The notes under the pieces are model-generated. The model worked only from the letters and a program-made list of their open reading frames with translations, was not told the origin of the DNA and did not search any database. Both the position numbers and the translations under genes were made by a program. A stretch of 64,000 nt of DNA from Vesta saturnalis (lineage: Eukaryota > Arthropoda > Insecta > Coleoptera > Lampyridae), in NCBI GenBank assembly GCA_036346205.1, contig JARFJB010000103.1, forward strand, positions 1 through 64,000, written 5' to 3'. Positions 1-11,538 of the stretch are shown here, piece by piece; position 1 is the stretch's first letter, and each line of letters begins with the position of its first letter.

Positions 1-12
1 CTATATTGGAAG

Positions 13-19
<7 letters not shown>

Positions 20-80
<61 letters not shown>
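20..80. repeat. (AT)n microsatellite
   Basis: This is a pure AT/TA dinucleotide run of about 60 bases. It sits where the left terminus of the adjoining fold-back element would be expected, so it may have replaced or expanded from that terminus. Confidence 0.97.
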
Positions 81-88
<8 letters not shown>

Positions 89-795
89 TTATAATTCCCT
101 TACTATTACAAATACGAAAACGTCTTATATAAAAGTTGTCCACAGTCATAAACTACACGTTTTAAAATTATTTTCAGAAATGGCGGACTTCCGGTTATAC
201 CGGAAACTCATGCCAACTTCGTTGTTTTAAATAGAACAACCTATATATTATTACATTTTTGAATTCCTCGTTGAATTTAAAGGTCACTTTAATAACCATA
301 CCATGGGCCTACGTCGCATTGCTTCTGAGTTATTTGACATTTTGTAAAAAAAAATTATGTTTGCAGTGCCTCCGAAAACTTTCAATGTCTCGAAGACGGA
401 AACAGGTAGAGAGATCTGGCTTTAGTTTTTTACTTCCGAAAAGGGTACCGCATCATTTTAATTCATTGCCAAAAATCTTGCTTTTAGAATTCAATAATTT
501 CTATCGCTCCGAAAATGACGTTGTTCAAACATGGATAACTTGATTTTTTTAAATGGAACTACCCATATTCTCTTACATTAGCGGATAGGAAATTAAATTT
601 CCTTTCCATTGATGTAACATTATCGATATTTTGGAGTGATAGTTTTCGAGATATTCATATTTTTATCTAATTTCAGTTTTTATTGCGCATTGCCGCGCTG
701 CTTTGGAAAAGTTTGTCAATTGTTTTAAACAACTGATGAGAAACGTCAGTTTCTCGAGCTTCTGTTGTGCTTTGCTGTCTTGTGTATCAGTTTAA

Positions 796-1003
796 GTGTT
801 TCTACAAGACATTTCCATTAAAATGTTGTTGTCCGACGAAGAGTTGATCGACATGACTTTCATTCTTGGAGAATGCCAAAGAAATGTCTTATTGGCGTCA
901 AGGATTTATGCGGTACGGTATCCTGAACGAAGACGTCCCCGAGTAACAGCCTTTCAAAAGTTGTTACAACGTTTTACAAACACCGGACGCGTGCAGTATC
1001 AAA
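796..1003 (+). pseudogene. DUF4817 transposase N-terminal fragment, left arm
   Basis: The frame reads MLLSDEELIDMTFILGECQ and continues with RIYAVRYPERRRPRVTAFQK. This fits the helix-turn-helix DUF4817 pattern (GECxxN, xxAxxxYxxRYPxRRxPxxxTFxxL) that opens many insect Tc1/mariner-like transposases. It presumably bound the element's terminal repeats. Only the N-terminal domain is present, with no catalytic DDE segment following. The frame then runs into loop sequence and stops at 1074. A second copy lies inverted at 1326-1538. It is a transposon relic and not a host gene. Confidence 0.7.
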
Positions 1004-1325
1004 CGAGGGAACGTGTCAACAGGATAACCTGTATTTCTTGTGCATTCCTTTTGTATATCTTCTGTAATCGTTAAGTACCGGTCCTTATGTATTTATTGAT
1101 CGTTCCTTATGTATTTATTGTGTATTTCTTGTGCATTTCTTCTCTATTTCTTATGTAAGCCTTAAGCAATTATTTTGTATTACTTGTGCAATCCTTATGT
1201 ATTTATTGTTGATTCCTTATGTATTTCTTGTGTATTCCTTTTGAGTTTTGTGTTCTTAATTCTTGAGTATTTATTGTTTATTTCTTGTGCGGTAAAAAAA
1301 CCATGTTATCCATGTTTGAAAAAAG

Positions 1326-1538
1326 TTATTTTCGGAGCGATAGAAATGATTGAATTCTAAAGGCAAGACGTTGCAACAACTTTTGGAAGGCTGTTTCTCG
1401 GGGAAGTCTTCGTTCAGGATACCGTACCGCATAAATCCTTGACGCCAATAACGCATTTCTTTGGCATACTCCAAGAGTCATGTAGATCAACTCTGCGTCG
1501 AACAACAACATTTTAATGGAAATGTCTTCTAGAAACAC
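1326..1538 (-). pseudogene. DUF4817 transposase N-terminal fragment, right arm
   Basis: This is the inverted partner of the fragment at 796-1003. It reads MLLFDAELIYMTLGVCQRN and then RIYAVRYPERRLPRETAFQK. Compared with the left arm it lacks a few residues around the FILGE stretch and carries scattered substitutions, so the arms have diverged. Homology to the transposase stops at about 1368, where the frame enters another copy of a segment from the outer arm. No catalytic domain is present. Confidence 0.65.
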
Positions 1539-2197
1539 TTAAACTGATACACAAGACAGCAAAGCACAACAGAAGCTCAAGAAACAGACGTTTCTTATCA
1601 GTTGTTTAAAACAATTAACAAATGCTTTCCAAAGCAACGCGGCAATGCGCAATAAAAACTGAAATTAGATAAAAATGTGAATACCTCGAAAACTATCACT
1701 CCAACATATCGATAATGTTACATCAATGGAAAGGAAATTTAATTTCCTATCCGCTGGTGTAAGAAAATATGGGTGGTTCCATTTAAAAAAATCAACTTAT
1801 CCATGTTTGAAAAAAATTATTTTCGGAGCGATAGAAATTATTGAATTCTAAAAGCAAGATTTTTGGCAATGAATGAGAATGATGTGGTACCCTTTTCGGA
1901 AGTAAAAAACGAAAGCCACATTTCTCTATCTGTATCCGTCTTCGAGATATTGAAAGTTTTCGGAGACAAGGCAAACGTCATTTTTCTACAAAATGTCAAA
2001 TAACTCAGAAGCAATGCGACGTAGACCCATAGTATGGCTATTAAAGTTGGCATGAGTTTCCGGTATAACCGGAAGTCCGCCATTTCTGAAAATAATTTTA
2101 AAACGTGTAGTTTATGACTGTGGACAACTTTTATACAAGACATTTTTGTATTTGTAATAGTAAGGGAGTTATGGAGCAATCCCGCTTAAGTACCCTG

Positions 2198-2895
2198 TAT
2201 ATACTTTAGATGGAAAGAAATTGAGTAATATAAATTATTCTAATTATTTATGGTTTAATTATACAAAATCGGCAAAAAGAGAAGGCTTTGGAATTACAAA
2301 ATTATGTAAGCCTTAAAATTGTCAGATATGTATTACCTTGGAAGTTATTAAATAAAAAAATATAAATCGTTTAGGCCTTACTCAAACTATGAATACGATC
2401 ATAGAAATTTAAGTAGAATAATTCTATTATGTTACTGAACTAGGTTAATTTTCTTAACTTAATTAACCCGACATGTAATTAACGCTGAAAGGAAAAAGAA
2501 TGTTTGGAGGGTTTCTATTAGACTATTTCATAACGCGGTTAAATCAGAACTCCTTTTTAATTCATTTTCCCTTACCTTAAGGGTGTAAATTGCTAACTGT
2601 ATATTCCTGTTCGGTCATTTTGAATTTACGGCCGCTGCCCGACAAAAGGCTTGATTTCATTCTAAGCTTCATGTTTTTTTCTTTATAACTGATAACTTAA
2701 ACGCTGTTGAGGTAGTGTACTTGGAAATTATAATTGCAATGTTTCTGTAATAACATTCTTATGGCTTTAAAGGATTAAATTTTACTCCCATTGACGTTTC
2801 TGTTAAATACGATTTAAGCTAAAATTGATTTCTTGTCGTAGCGAAATTATATGTAATATATAATTTTAATTTATCTCGTAAGGTAAAGCAATTTT
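2198..2895. other. Unassigned AT-rich sequence
   Basis: I see no convincing coding region, terminal repeat or known element here. Confidence 0.6.
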
Positions 2896-3615
2896 TACTT
2901 CCACATCCAACGGAAGGGAAGTACTGTATGGCTAAAAAAAATTTTCAAACATTTTAGTTTGTTCAATCGCTTTAAAATGTCCAAAATGTCCAAATGTGAA
3001 AAGGTCCAAAAACAAAATTTGAGCAAAAAAAATCTTGTCTGTGTATCTGTCTGTGCGTGTGCGTCTGTCTGTGTGTGTATGTACTCCATAACTTTCGATT
3101 ACCCAAACCGACTGATTGTTTTTGGGGTCAGTGGGGTATGGGGAAAGAGGCAAAATTGGGGGGGCAAGTACCCCTTTTGCAAATTTTTATTTTTTAAAAC
3201 TTTTTTAATATGTGATTAGTAATATAATTTTGAGTATTTTTTGTTCCTATAATTTTTCGGTACAACAAACGGTTTACAAGATATTAGCAAAAAACCGTCA
3301 CTTTAAAAAACCGGTTTTTCCTAAATATATCCAGAACTACTTAATATATTCAAAAAGTAAAAATACAATTAGATAACAAATAAAATTTCTCACAAAAGTG
3401 TTTTTGCAATTTTTTGGAAAATTTCGTCATTTTCGAAATATTTCCAAAAAACTCGATTTTGAAACTTGTCCACACGATTTCTGTACATCCACACGAAATT
3501 ATGATTTAGATAGAAAACAAAATTTCTGATAGAAAAGCCTTTTTGTAATTTTTTTTTGTAAAGTTAATCGTTTTCGAGTTATTTACAAAAAAAAAGGATT
3601 TTTGATGTGGAAGTA
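2896..3615. mobile_element. Candidate small inverted-repeat element
   Basis: TACTTCCACATC at 2896-2907 is matched by its exact reverse complement at 3604-3615. The interior is non-coding, with a degenerate TCTGTCTGTGTGTG tract (3036-3080) and several runs of A or T with near-repeated phrases such as TTTTCGAAATATTTCC. No clear target duplication was seen. This may be a MITE, or the 12-base match may be chance in AT-rich DNA. Confidence 0.35.
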
Positions 3616-4725
3616 TTGATGAAATTTGCAGCGGTTTTTGTCTAGGTTTACACTTTTTAATATTAACTGTAAAACGGTATTCATTTGCAGTTACGTAATG
3701 AATTAAAATGGATTGGTCATTCTATCTTCGGTAAATGCACTTGAAAGTGCTAATCAAAATACCCGGTAAGAAAAGAATAATATGTCGATAGCGGTAAAAT
3801 AAAATAGTATATTAAGTACTAAAAGCGGTAACGGTTATTTACAGGTCGAGACAATGTTTGAAGAGTTCTTTCTTAGCTAGGATTCAAGAATATCTGTTCA
3901 GCCGTTTGAAGATCATCAGCTCTTTTCTAGTTGATGAAAGGACTTTTTTCACTTTTTAGGCTTTGATTGTTTTATTTTTTTGTTTGAAAGGTGATTTGAT
4001 CGTGAGTGCTCTAACTGTGATCTAAGAAATTTGGTTACTTTTTAAAGGTTTTTATTTTGGGTCGGGGTTTTTTTAATTTTTTAATTTAATGTTATTTAAT
4101 TCTTTGGTTGGGTTGAGAAAGCGAAATTATAGATTAATTATGCATTCCATAAATACAAACGAATAGACAAAGTACTTATTTTTACTTACCTCTTTGTAAG
4201 TAATCGCATATCCGTCATGAACAATATTTACTATATTTAGTAAATTCAAATTTCCACTAAATTTAATCATTTTTGTTTGTATTAATGCTCCACTGCTTTC
4301 GCCGTTACGTATCAGCCTGAGGGCTTTAAAAATTGGTTCTATTAAGTTAAATTTTTATTTTATGAAATATAACCATGGAATTCTACAAATTTAGTTTACA
4401 AAGCATCAAAATGATCTAACCTAATTTAGAAAAGGAATAGACATTTAAATTTGTTTTATTACAAGAAAAAAAGCTTGTACAGGTTATTACGTAAGAAGTC
4501 GCCGTTAGATTATGCTAATAATCCGAAATATGCATGCTAACTCGTCGAGATGGTCTTGAGTCTGAGCAAAACTTTTATACATGCCGTGGTCGCGTTTGTC
4601 GTAATGGGGTAATTCATTCTGGGCAACACCTTATTCTGGGTAAATCGTACGTCAAACTAAAGCGGATGCACTCATATAATAGAAAAAAATCAGTAGACTT
4701 ACCTTACATAAATCCCTTGTGTGTG
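3616..4725. other. Unassigned AT-rich sequence
   Basis: No gene or recognised repeat could be supported. The frame at 4534-4791 crosses the end of the hAT element and is treated as chance. Confidence 0.6.
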
Positions 4726-6490
4726 CAGTGGCGGCTCGTGAGGTATGAAAGAGGGTGGGTACAAAAAAACTTACCTATTTTTGTGCATTAAATCCATTCT
4801 CCTATTTACCATGCTGGAAAAGACGTCTATGAATTTTTTTCCGGGATAGACTGGACGAACTTCCTTTCTATTGATAGGACCGCCAATACGTTCAGTCGAT
4901 CTTCTGACATTGTGCTTCTCAGAAAAGTTTTAATGCGTTTGAGGGTAGAAAAACATAGTTCACATTCTGCTGTCCACAGGGGGGTTGTTGTCTGTTATGA
5001 ACACTAAAAGTGGCAGAAAGTTCATTTTTCAATTTTACACTGTCCAACATAGTTCCATTAAAACGTTTTTGTGGAAATACATGTCCATAAGTTTTAAAAT
5101 TGTGGGAATCAAATAATGTTTCTGCACTTAAGTGATACCTAAAATCAAATCGGCCGATAATTTGATTTAAAGTAGTGTCACATACTTCCTTTGCAATAAC
5201 AGTTCTGTTATCTCCAGCTGTTTTTTTTGTCTTTTCCTTGCAGGTTCTTCATTATTGCGTTCTTGATTGTCATTGCTAGTAGAATTTCTAATTCGAATAA
5301 CATGCTGTTGGAATTGTTCAATTGCCTTCTGCGGTTGAGCACTGTCAATCCCGCGATTTGAATCTGATTAAATAATATTTCAACATGTGGCATGATGAAA
5401 TGAAATATTTTCAACCAGTAGAGAAATTTCTGGCAATTCAAATGTTTGAATAAACCGCTTGATTCACTAATAGTAAGTGAGTCCATCCCATCTTCGTCAA
5501 TAATTTTATCTAAACAGTTTGCAACATTGCATCTTATGAACTTTTCATCTGCATTGCAAGCAGAGCCTCTAATTCAGCTGCAAAGTTGATGAAGCCTACA
5601 TGAACACCTGGACTTTCCGACGTTAATGTCTCATCATGGACACGTAAGGCCAATTCAAAGGCTCCGCAAAATGTTATACACATAATTAACTGGCGGAAAA
5701 TATGACAATTTTTTCCACATCTTCGTTGCACTTAATTTTATGTTGCAAATAAGCACTATCTAACTGTTCACGTATGTCCACTAAAATCCATGCATGCATT
5801 CATGTGAGAAACTGAATTTTCGTGTTTCTTTGCCCTCTCTGCGATGTGTTTTAAATCATTCAATCCTTGTTTATTCCATGCACTAACCTCTTTCTTAAAA
5901 ATTAAGCACACAAAACAAAATACTGAACATCCGCACATCCACTCGTATTTTGTATAGATATTCTTGTTGAATACTTTATTGTAAGTTCGGGCTTTACTTG
6001 TGGAAGTGGAAGAAATAGGCCTTCGTTTTTTCTTAATTAAAAGTTTTTCCTCAAACGATAGCGGGTTTTTTTGAAGATTTTGCGCACAATTAGCTTCCAT
6101 CACTGATCATTGATAATAAACGTCACCTCACGCCTTTGAATTCACATTCATATGTTCCATGACGTTTACTAGAGACGCTTGCCGCTTGGTCACAACTTAA
6201 TAGTAAGCTGTGGATTGGTGCCCCAAATTCCCCGTATAAGCGCGTATGGCTAAGATAACCGTAGTCAGTCGAATCATACAGTTAGATCGTTCCCCGGAAC
6301 ATAGTTTTGAGCGTTAGCATTGCACGCGCCTGATGTGCGGAAGGAAAAAGTAAACTTTGATACATCGTTATAAAAAACGTAAAAAATAATATAAAGTAAT
6401 GCACTGAATTGCATGCGAATTTCTTTCTGTGTTTACCTTGGTGGCTGGGTGGGCACGTGCCCTTGTGCTCTTTAGTACCAGCCGCCAATG
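4726..6490 (-). mobile_element. hAT DNA transposon, degraded
   Basis: The left terminus begins CAGTGGCGGCTCGTG and the right terminus ends CCGCCAATG, an imperfect inverted repeat typical of hAT ends. The flanks are TGTGTGTG (4718-4725) and ATTGTGTG (6491-6498), matching at 6 of 8 bases, as expected for an aged 8-base target duplication partly inside a TG run. A broken transposase gene on the minus strand fills most of the interior. The same terminus type recurs at 20923-22068. Confidence 0.75.
4790..6103 (-). pseudogene. ZMYM1-like hAT transposase, broken
   Basis: The 5' part (5768-6103) encodes about 111 residues, including KYEWMCGCSVFCFVCLIF and a later HIAERAKKHENSVSHMNA. This is the TTF-type zinc finger found at the start of ZMYM1-like hAT transposases. 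Further pieces follow in other frames at 5534-5731 and 5208-5486, and a C-terminal block near 4850-4960 reads like the hAT dimerisation region (NVLAVLSIERKFVQS). The central RNase H-like catalytic part is largely missing. Stops and frame changes make it inactive. Such proteins cut and move the element by recognising its terminal repeats; only relics remain here. Confidence 0.75.
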
Positions 6491-7065
6491 ATTGTGTGTT
6501 TCACGAACCCCTGAAGCTCTACAAATAAAAGAAATACTCGAAAATAGCACAATAATATAAAACACTTCTATTAAAAATTTTTAATTGCTTGGAAAAGTTT
6601 TCATTGAAAGAAGATAAAACTTTAGGATTTATTGTAACGGTAACTAGAGACTTAAAATCTTCAAACTAAAACCTGAATATATCAGTTACGTCCGAATTAA
6701 ATTTGAATATGCGTCAGTAGTTTGGCACCTACCAATACTCTGTTCCATCTTATTTTGTATTAGAGCAGGCCATAGAAATGTAGGGAGAGTGTGGTAGCAC
6801 TGCCAAAAAAACAAAATGTTACTACTGTAGCTTGATCTTTAAAAATTGTAGGTTGTATTTTTAAAGTGGAACTAATGCAGCCTTGCAACATAGTTTTTCA
6901 CGTAACTATTTAAAAAAAGTAATTTAGTTTTCAGACCTTGAACGTTTATTACCTACATCAAACTGAAGTTGTACATTCTTTATATTGTTCATAAATGACA
7001 ATATCGCGTCTTATCTAATGCAATGAGATGTTTTGTGAACCAAATCTACGTAAAAACTAATAAGA
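6491..7065. other. Unassigned sequence
   Basis: Nothing recognisable beyond AT-rich sequence. Confidence 0.6.
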
Positions 7066-7205
7066 ATGCCTTCTCTTTTTTACCTTCCAACCTACATATA
7101 CATATGTAGGTATAGAAGGTTATGCAATCGACTTTCTTTTCACTTACGCCAAATCGATTTATTAGCTTATTTCACAAGTTTTGCCAAGATCGGCCATCAT
7201 GTCTG
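7066..7205. repeat. Dispersed repeat, copy 1
   Basis: This segment is similar to 26311-26430. Shared phrases are a TACCTT-CAACCTACATAT stretch, a near-palindrome of CCTACATA and TATGTAGG, and a following TTAGCTYATTT block. The palindrome core of one copy is the reverse complement of the other. The family is unknown. In the second copy it directly abuts a ZMYM1-like hAT relic, so it may be the tail of that element. Confidence 0.6.
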
Positions 7206-7216
7206 GATGTCTGCGC

Positions 7217-7261
7217 GCGGCGTGTGTGTGTGTGTGTGTGTGTGGTGTGCGTGTGCGTATG
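7217..7261. repeat. GT-rich microsatellite
   Basis: Short (GT)n run interrupted by GGTGTGCG and ending in GCGTATGCGTAT. Confidence 0.9.
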
Positions 7262-7299
7262 CGTATAACAGAGGGCGGCTTTGGATTTTTTTACGTTAA

Positions 7300-7660
7300 C
7301 GTGTATTTGTCTATTAATCTCTATCTGACATGAAGTTTTAAATCGTCATTCTGACAGATTATTGTTTGTGTTTTTACAATGTTGCCTGTTTTCGTAATGA
7401 ACCTATGAAAAAGAGGTTGCATATTGCATAGTTGTCCTAAACAAATTGAGATTAAAATTGTTTCATTTCTTTTAATTTAAGTTAGCAACTAGATGTCTAT
7501 TAACCTCTGTCTGTCATGAAGTTTTAAACGTCTGTTTGACATAGATGATTGTTTTTGCGTTTACAACGTTTCCTATTTTCTTACAAAAGAGGTTGCAAAA
7601 ATGCAAAAAATATTTCATTTCTTTTAATTTCCATTTTGCAGGTTAGAAGGTTGTATGGTG
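7300..7660. repeat. Diverged tandem duplication
   Basis: Two adjacent copies, about 7300-7480 and 7490-7640, share TGTCTATTAA-CTCT, CATGAAGTTTTAAA, a GATTATTGTTT block, AGAGGTTGCA and TTTCATTTCTTTTAATTT in the same order. No coding potential was seen. The duplication is old and the family unknown. Confidence 0.6.
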
Positions 7661-7952
7661 TTCCACACCAGATATTTTCACTCTTACAAAATAAAGGAAC
7701 ACGATAAAATTTACCTACTGCGTTTTTCTTGTTCTTTGGATATTAAACATGATGTAGAGATTTGTTTATATGCGAACTTAGTTCTTCGGTTGCAAAGTCA
7801 ATAGGTAACTAGAACATCAATAAATATCCATTTAATTTAACCTACTCAGGAAATACACAGCACGTTTTGATAAGTAATCTAATTGAAGATTTTCTTTCGT
7901 GATGAAATTTAAATGTATCTTTACTAAAATTTTAATGCCAAACAGTGCGGTC

Positions 7953-8511
7953 TTATTCTAACTGCATTATTTCACCAGAATAATCTGAATCCATATCATT
8001 ACCTGAATCTGAATCTATAATAACAGGTGGGATATGTTTAATCAATTTTGTCATATTGTAGGAGAACATCTGTATAACGCAATAAGCCATAATCTTTCGA
8101 TGGAGGTTCAGAACTTATTTGCTTATTGCAATGATTTTTACAAAAACCTCATGCCATTTTAATACAGTTATATTGACAAGGTAAGGAGGCAATCGTAAAA
8201 CTTCATATCCATGCTTAATCAAAATATTATCATCTATATAATTTTTCCCTCTGGACCTACAATGTTGAATTTTGTAATTTTGCACTCAATTTCGACCTCG
8301 TACGTAAACAACTATTCCTGCAGTCGATCCTTCTTACTAGAAAATGGGGGTGGCTCGTCTAACCACACCGAATGACACGGTGCTTTATCCATAACCACCA
8401 CACAATTTTCAAGCAGCGTGGACAGCGCAGGAATAAGCTGTTTAATCACTGTTTGAAATCGGCCCCCATACATAATTTTATGATAATCTCGATCCTCGTT
8501 ACCCGAATTGA
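7953..8511 (-). pseudogene. DDE-superfamily transposase C-terminal relic
   Basis: Read on the minus strand, the segment gives DYHKIMYGGRFQTVI, then CVVVMDKAPCHSV, then HGYEVLRLPPYLVN, and ends in an acidic tail (DSDSGNDMDSDYSGEI) with a stop at 7953. The order DYHxxM, VVMDxAPxHS and LRLPPY is that of a DDE_3-type transposase common in insect genomes. The Asp of VVMDKAP is the expected second catalytic residue. There is an in-frame stop near 8305, and the usual ELNPIELxW segment is garbled. The N-terminal half is absent, and the LTR retrotransposon at 8587 lies just upstream. Confidence 0.6.
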
Positions 8512-8787
8512 GCGTAGTTTTTCAAAAACCTAAATTACGCTTTAATTAATTTTATTGAACACCGCATGTGTTTCTATTTTATAGATTGTAACGACCAGAA
8601 ATACGGTGAGCGAAATAAATTTTATAATAAAGAAATTATAAAGGTAATTTGTAAATAACAATTCATTTACGCTTTCAGAATCCAGGTATGATAACAAAAC
8701 GACAATTTTGCGTGCGCACAGGATCCCCTCTTGTGGATGTGCAAACCCATCGCGTTCCGTCCCACCTAAATCTCTTTCCAGACCAGG

Positions 8788-8794
8788 TATAAAA
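8788..8794 (+). promoter_or_regulatory. Possible TATA box in 5' LTR
   Basis: TATAAAA occurs about 200 bases into the LTR, with the same motif at 16827-16833 in the 3' LTR. Its position fits a U3 promoter, but no start site is demonstrable. Confidence 0.3.
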
Positions 8795-9267
8795 CCGGAA
8801 ATTTGCACATAATTTAGCATTCTTGTCTACGATACTCATCTTCGTAGATTTCCTGTAGAATATCGTCTACAAATCCGTTCCAATAATTTATTACCTGATA
8901 GAATTTATTGCAAATCCGAAATCCTGCACTTCGTAAAAATTCTCCTTTCGAGAATAATTCATAACCTGACTGACTCTTAAAGTACATCCAGTGTATACTT
9001 AAATTGTAAATTATTCCAAACTGAACTAAAATTTAATTTAAAAGAAAATACGTTGACATTACCTGTCCACCTATAAATTCCGATTTGAAAGGAACTAGCT
9101 ATTAGTACCGTACTTAGGAAAAACTGCTGACGAAATTCGGTGGTCTCCTAAGGGCGTTACGGTCCTATTCAGTTGGCGAGGCATTTTAGCGACGTCTGTA
9201 GGATCACCGATTAGCTAGGCTCTTTTGAAGGAAGATACATTATCCTGTTAATTTCCATTATTACAAG

Positions 9268-9606
9268 TTACTTGTCTAGTTCTGAGTTTCCTAACTTGGA
9301 CTGCAAGGGAGCTTATCCTGTTAATTACCTATCATTAAAAGTTACTTTGTCTAGTTCTGAGTTTCCTAACTTGGACTGCAAGGAGCTTATCCTGTTAATT
9401 ACCTATTATTAAGAGTTACTTTGTCTAGTTCTGAGTTTCCTAACTTGGACTGCAAGGGAGCTTATCCTGTTAATTACCTATTATTAAGAGTTACTTTGTC
9501 TAGTTCTGAGTTTCTAACTTGGACTGCAAGGGAGCTTATCCTGTTAATTACCTATTATTAAAAGTTACTTTGTCTAGTTCTGAGTTTTCTAACTTGGACT
9601 GCAAGG
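9268..9606 (+). repeat. 75-bp tandem repeats in 5' LTR, about 5 copies
   Basis: Each unit runs through TCTAGTTCTGAGTTTCC, AACTTGGACTGCAAGG, GCTTATCCTGTTAATT and TTAAAAGTTACTTTG. Five units lie head to tail; the first is partial at its start and the last leads into ACCATCCATCG. Such arrays in LTRs often hold enhancer or insulator sites, but no known factor site was recognised. Confidence 0.92.
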
Positions 9607-10955
9607 AACCATCCATCGAATCTCCATAATTATACCGTCCCGATCTCTAACATATAACCGCATATCCGAAATCACTTGAAAACAAACTTGCTCCAAAAAT
9701 ACTGTTTTATTAAACGTAACCGATCAAAAATAATCACATTAAAATTAAGAAGTTTAGTTTGGAAATATTCAAGTCATTGTAAATTAAACAAAAGAAATTC
9801 TAATTTGAATTTAAATTAAGCATCCCTAATCCTAGTTAAACATCATTAATTTACCCATCCCAAAATAATTACATTCTCATTTTACGTATATTCAGTACGT
9901 TGAAATCGATATCATTGACCTGCTATCATAACTCCACAGCTGTTGTTATACCGACCGTAATATTGAGTTAAAGTTTAATATATTCTCACTTTACATTAAA
10001 GTAAAATAATAAGTAGTGTTTGAGAGAAACCTGGTTAACTTAATTTTACAATTTTCCCCTATAAACATTCATTAACAAGCACGTTAAATTATTTCATACC
10101 TTTTAATATACAAGGACGTTTCCGTTGTGAGTGATAAAGACGACCTTCCGATAATCTTATCAATAAAACCACCGTAACTTTGTAAACATAATTAAAAAGC
10201 AAATTTACCAATCGGCTAGAGATTGACAAACGGAATCCGTATATTATATAGATAAAATAACAAATAGTACTCGAAGATATTATAGAAATTTCAATTGTTG
10301 AAATCTCATATTAATAATTTTGCATGTAAAAAAAATTATAGACAGTAAAATTACCTGAAAGACAATCAATCCTGGTATAAAACACTCACAACCGCACATC
10401 AAGAAAAAAACAAAACAAAACTGTTTAAGGGTGAAACTATAGAGATTGAAACTAACAGGTGGTTGTTTATATTTTATTATACGAAATTCTCGTTACAGTG
10501 ATACCAACTACACCAACACGAGGGAACCCAGGAGAATTGAGCATTAGCAATACGAAGGCCGCAAGACCGAGAGGTATCGTGGGTGGCCTACCCACCAACC
10601 AGAAGATTATTTTTATTTAGTTTTTGTAAAGTAGAATTTTGATTTTCATTTCTTTTCCACGGATATTAGTTTATTTAGTTTTAATACAATTACCGGGCAA
10701 ATTGTGAATTTGAGAATTTAAGTTAAACTGTACATATTGAATGCTGCTAAATTAATACTTATGTAAAGAAATTGTAAGATTTGACCAAGGTGTACAATAT
10801 ATGTTATAAATTTTGAGGTGTCTATAAACTTATTTAACAGAATAAGAGTCAACCGAAACCCACCCCTACTTCAACTGAGTTTAGTCGATAGAGCACTAAA
10901 TCCACTTAGTGGAATATTCTTGTTAGACTTTTACCAGAAAGGGTCTTACAGAATT

Positions 10956-10973
10956 TGGCGTCCCAACGTGCTA
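10956..10973 (+). promoter_or_regulatory. Primer binding site
   Basis: TGGCGTCCCAACGTGCTA begins five bases after the LTR end. It has the TGG start expected of a sequence pairing with a tRNA 3' CCA end. The tRNA identity cannot be fixed without a tRNA set. Confidence 0.75.
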
Positions 10974-11538
10974 GCCGAGAAAAATTTTAATTGATCAATC
11001 CTTCCCGAGACTCAAATTATTACTGTTAAATAAGCACACCAGAATTACCAGAAATAATTAATTACACCAGGTGGAAAATAATTGAATCCGAATTAACTTT
11101 TAATTACAGTTCTCCAGAAAAGCAACGTGTCCAGAACATCAAAACTTATTGTTTAATTACAGATAAATAACCTGCAGCACCCGGACATAATTGATGTAAT
11201 TCACAGATTACATCAACCAGAAATTAAACATTTTTATTACAGAATCTAGATAATACCCGGCCAACCCTAGTAGATTGAGTGGAAATCAATCAGAAAAATT
11301 AATAACTATAAACCTATTTCAGAGATTGAATTATTGTTGTTATAAATTAATCTAAACATTAATTTCCAGCTTAAGACTAATAAATACAATTTTGATTCCA
11401 AAAACAACAAATTAAAACATAACTTAACTTTGTTACAGGAAATCTAACACCAAAAATATAGTTTAAACATAACATAATATTTCTCTTCCAGTTCTTTAAA
11501 CATTTTTAAAATAAACCTGCCAGCAAACCATTTATAAA
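10974..11538 (+). other. Untranslated leader of the Ty3/Gypsy element
   Basis: This AT-rich leader of about 560 bases lies between the PBS and the gag start. No long frame was seen. Confidence 0.7.

Larger units (their letters stand above)
91..2197. mobile_element. Fold-back element derived from a DUF4817-type DNA transposon
   Basis: Bases 91-972 and 1368-2174 are inverted copies of each other. The left arm carries an extra segment of roughly 70 bases near 217-284. The right outer end finishes in ACCCTG followed by TA (2198-2199). This resembles the TA-flanked CAGRGT-type end of the mariner-like element at 56877-57983. The matching left end is missing and an (AT)n run lies there. The loop at 973-1367 is rich in variants of CTTATGTATTTATTG and contains a third copy (about 1310-1366) of a segment also found near 484-535 and 1796-1856. 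Each arm holds the N-terminal part of a DUF4817 transposase gene. I infer a non-autonomous fold-back derivative rather than an active gene. Confidence 0.75.
8587..10950 (+). repeat. 5' LTR of Ty3/Gypsy element
   Basis: It starts TGTAACGACC and ends GGGTCTTACA, so it has TG...CA termini. It contains a TATAAAA box about 200 bases in and a tandem array of 75-base units at 9268-9606. At 2364 bp it is long for an insect Gypsy LTR. Relative to the 3' LTR I count about a dozen length changes, each inside a run of one base, and no substitutions. Confidence 0.93.

Noticed and set aside
720..745. Hammerhead motif at CTGATGAGAAACG
   Set aside because: GAAA follows the CTGATGA directly with no stem II between.
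8542..8820. Minus-strand frame of 92 residues, also at 16602-16859
   Set aside because: It is antisense to the LTR start, present in both LTRs and shows no protein motif.
9268..9606. CRISPR-like array
   Set aside because: The units are 75 bp, contiguous and without variable spacers, and they lie in an LTR of a eukaryotic retrotransposon.
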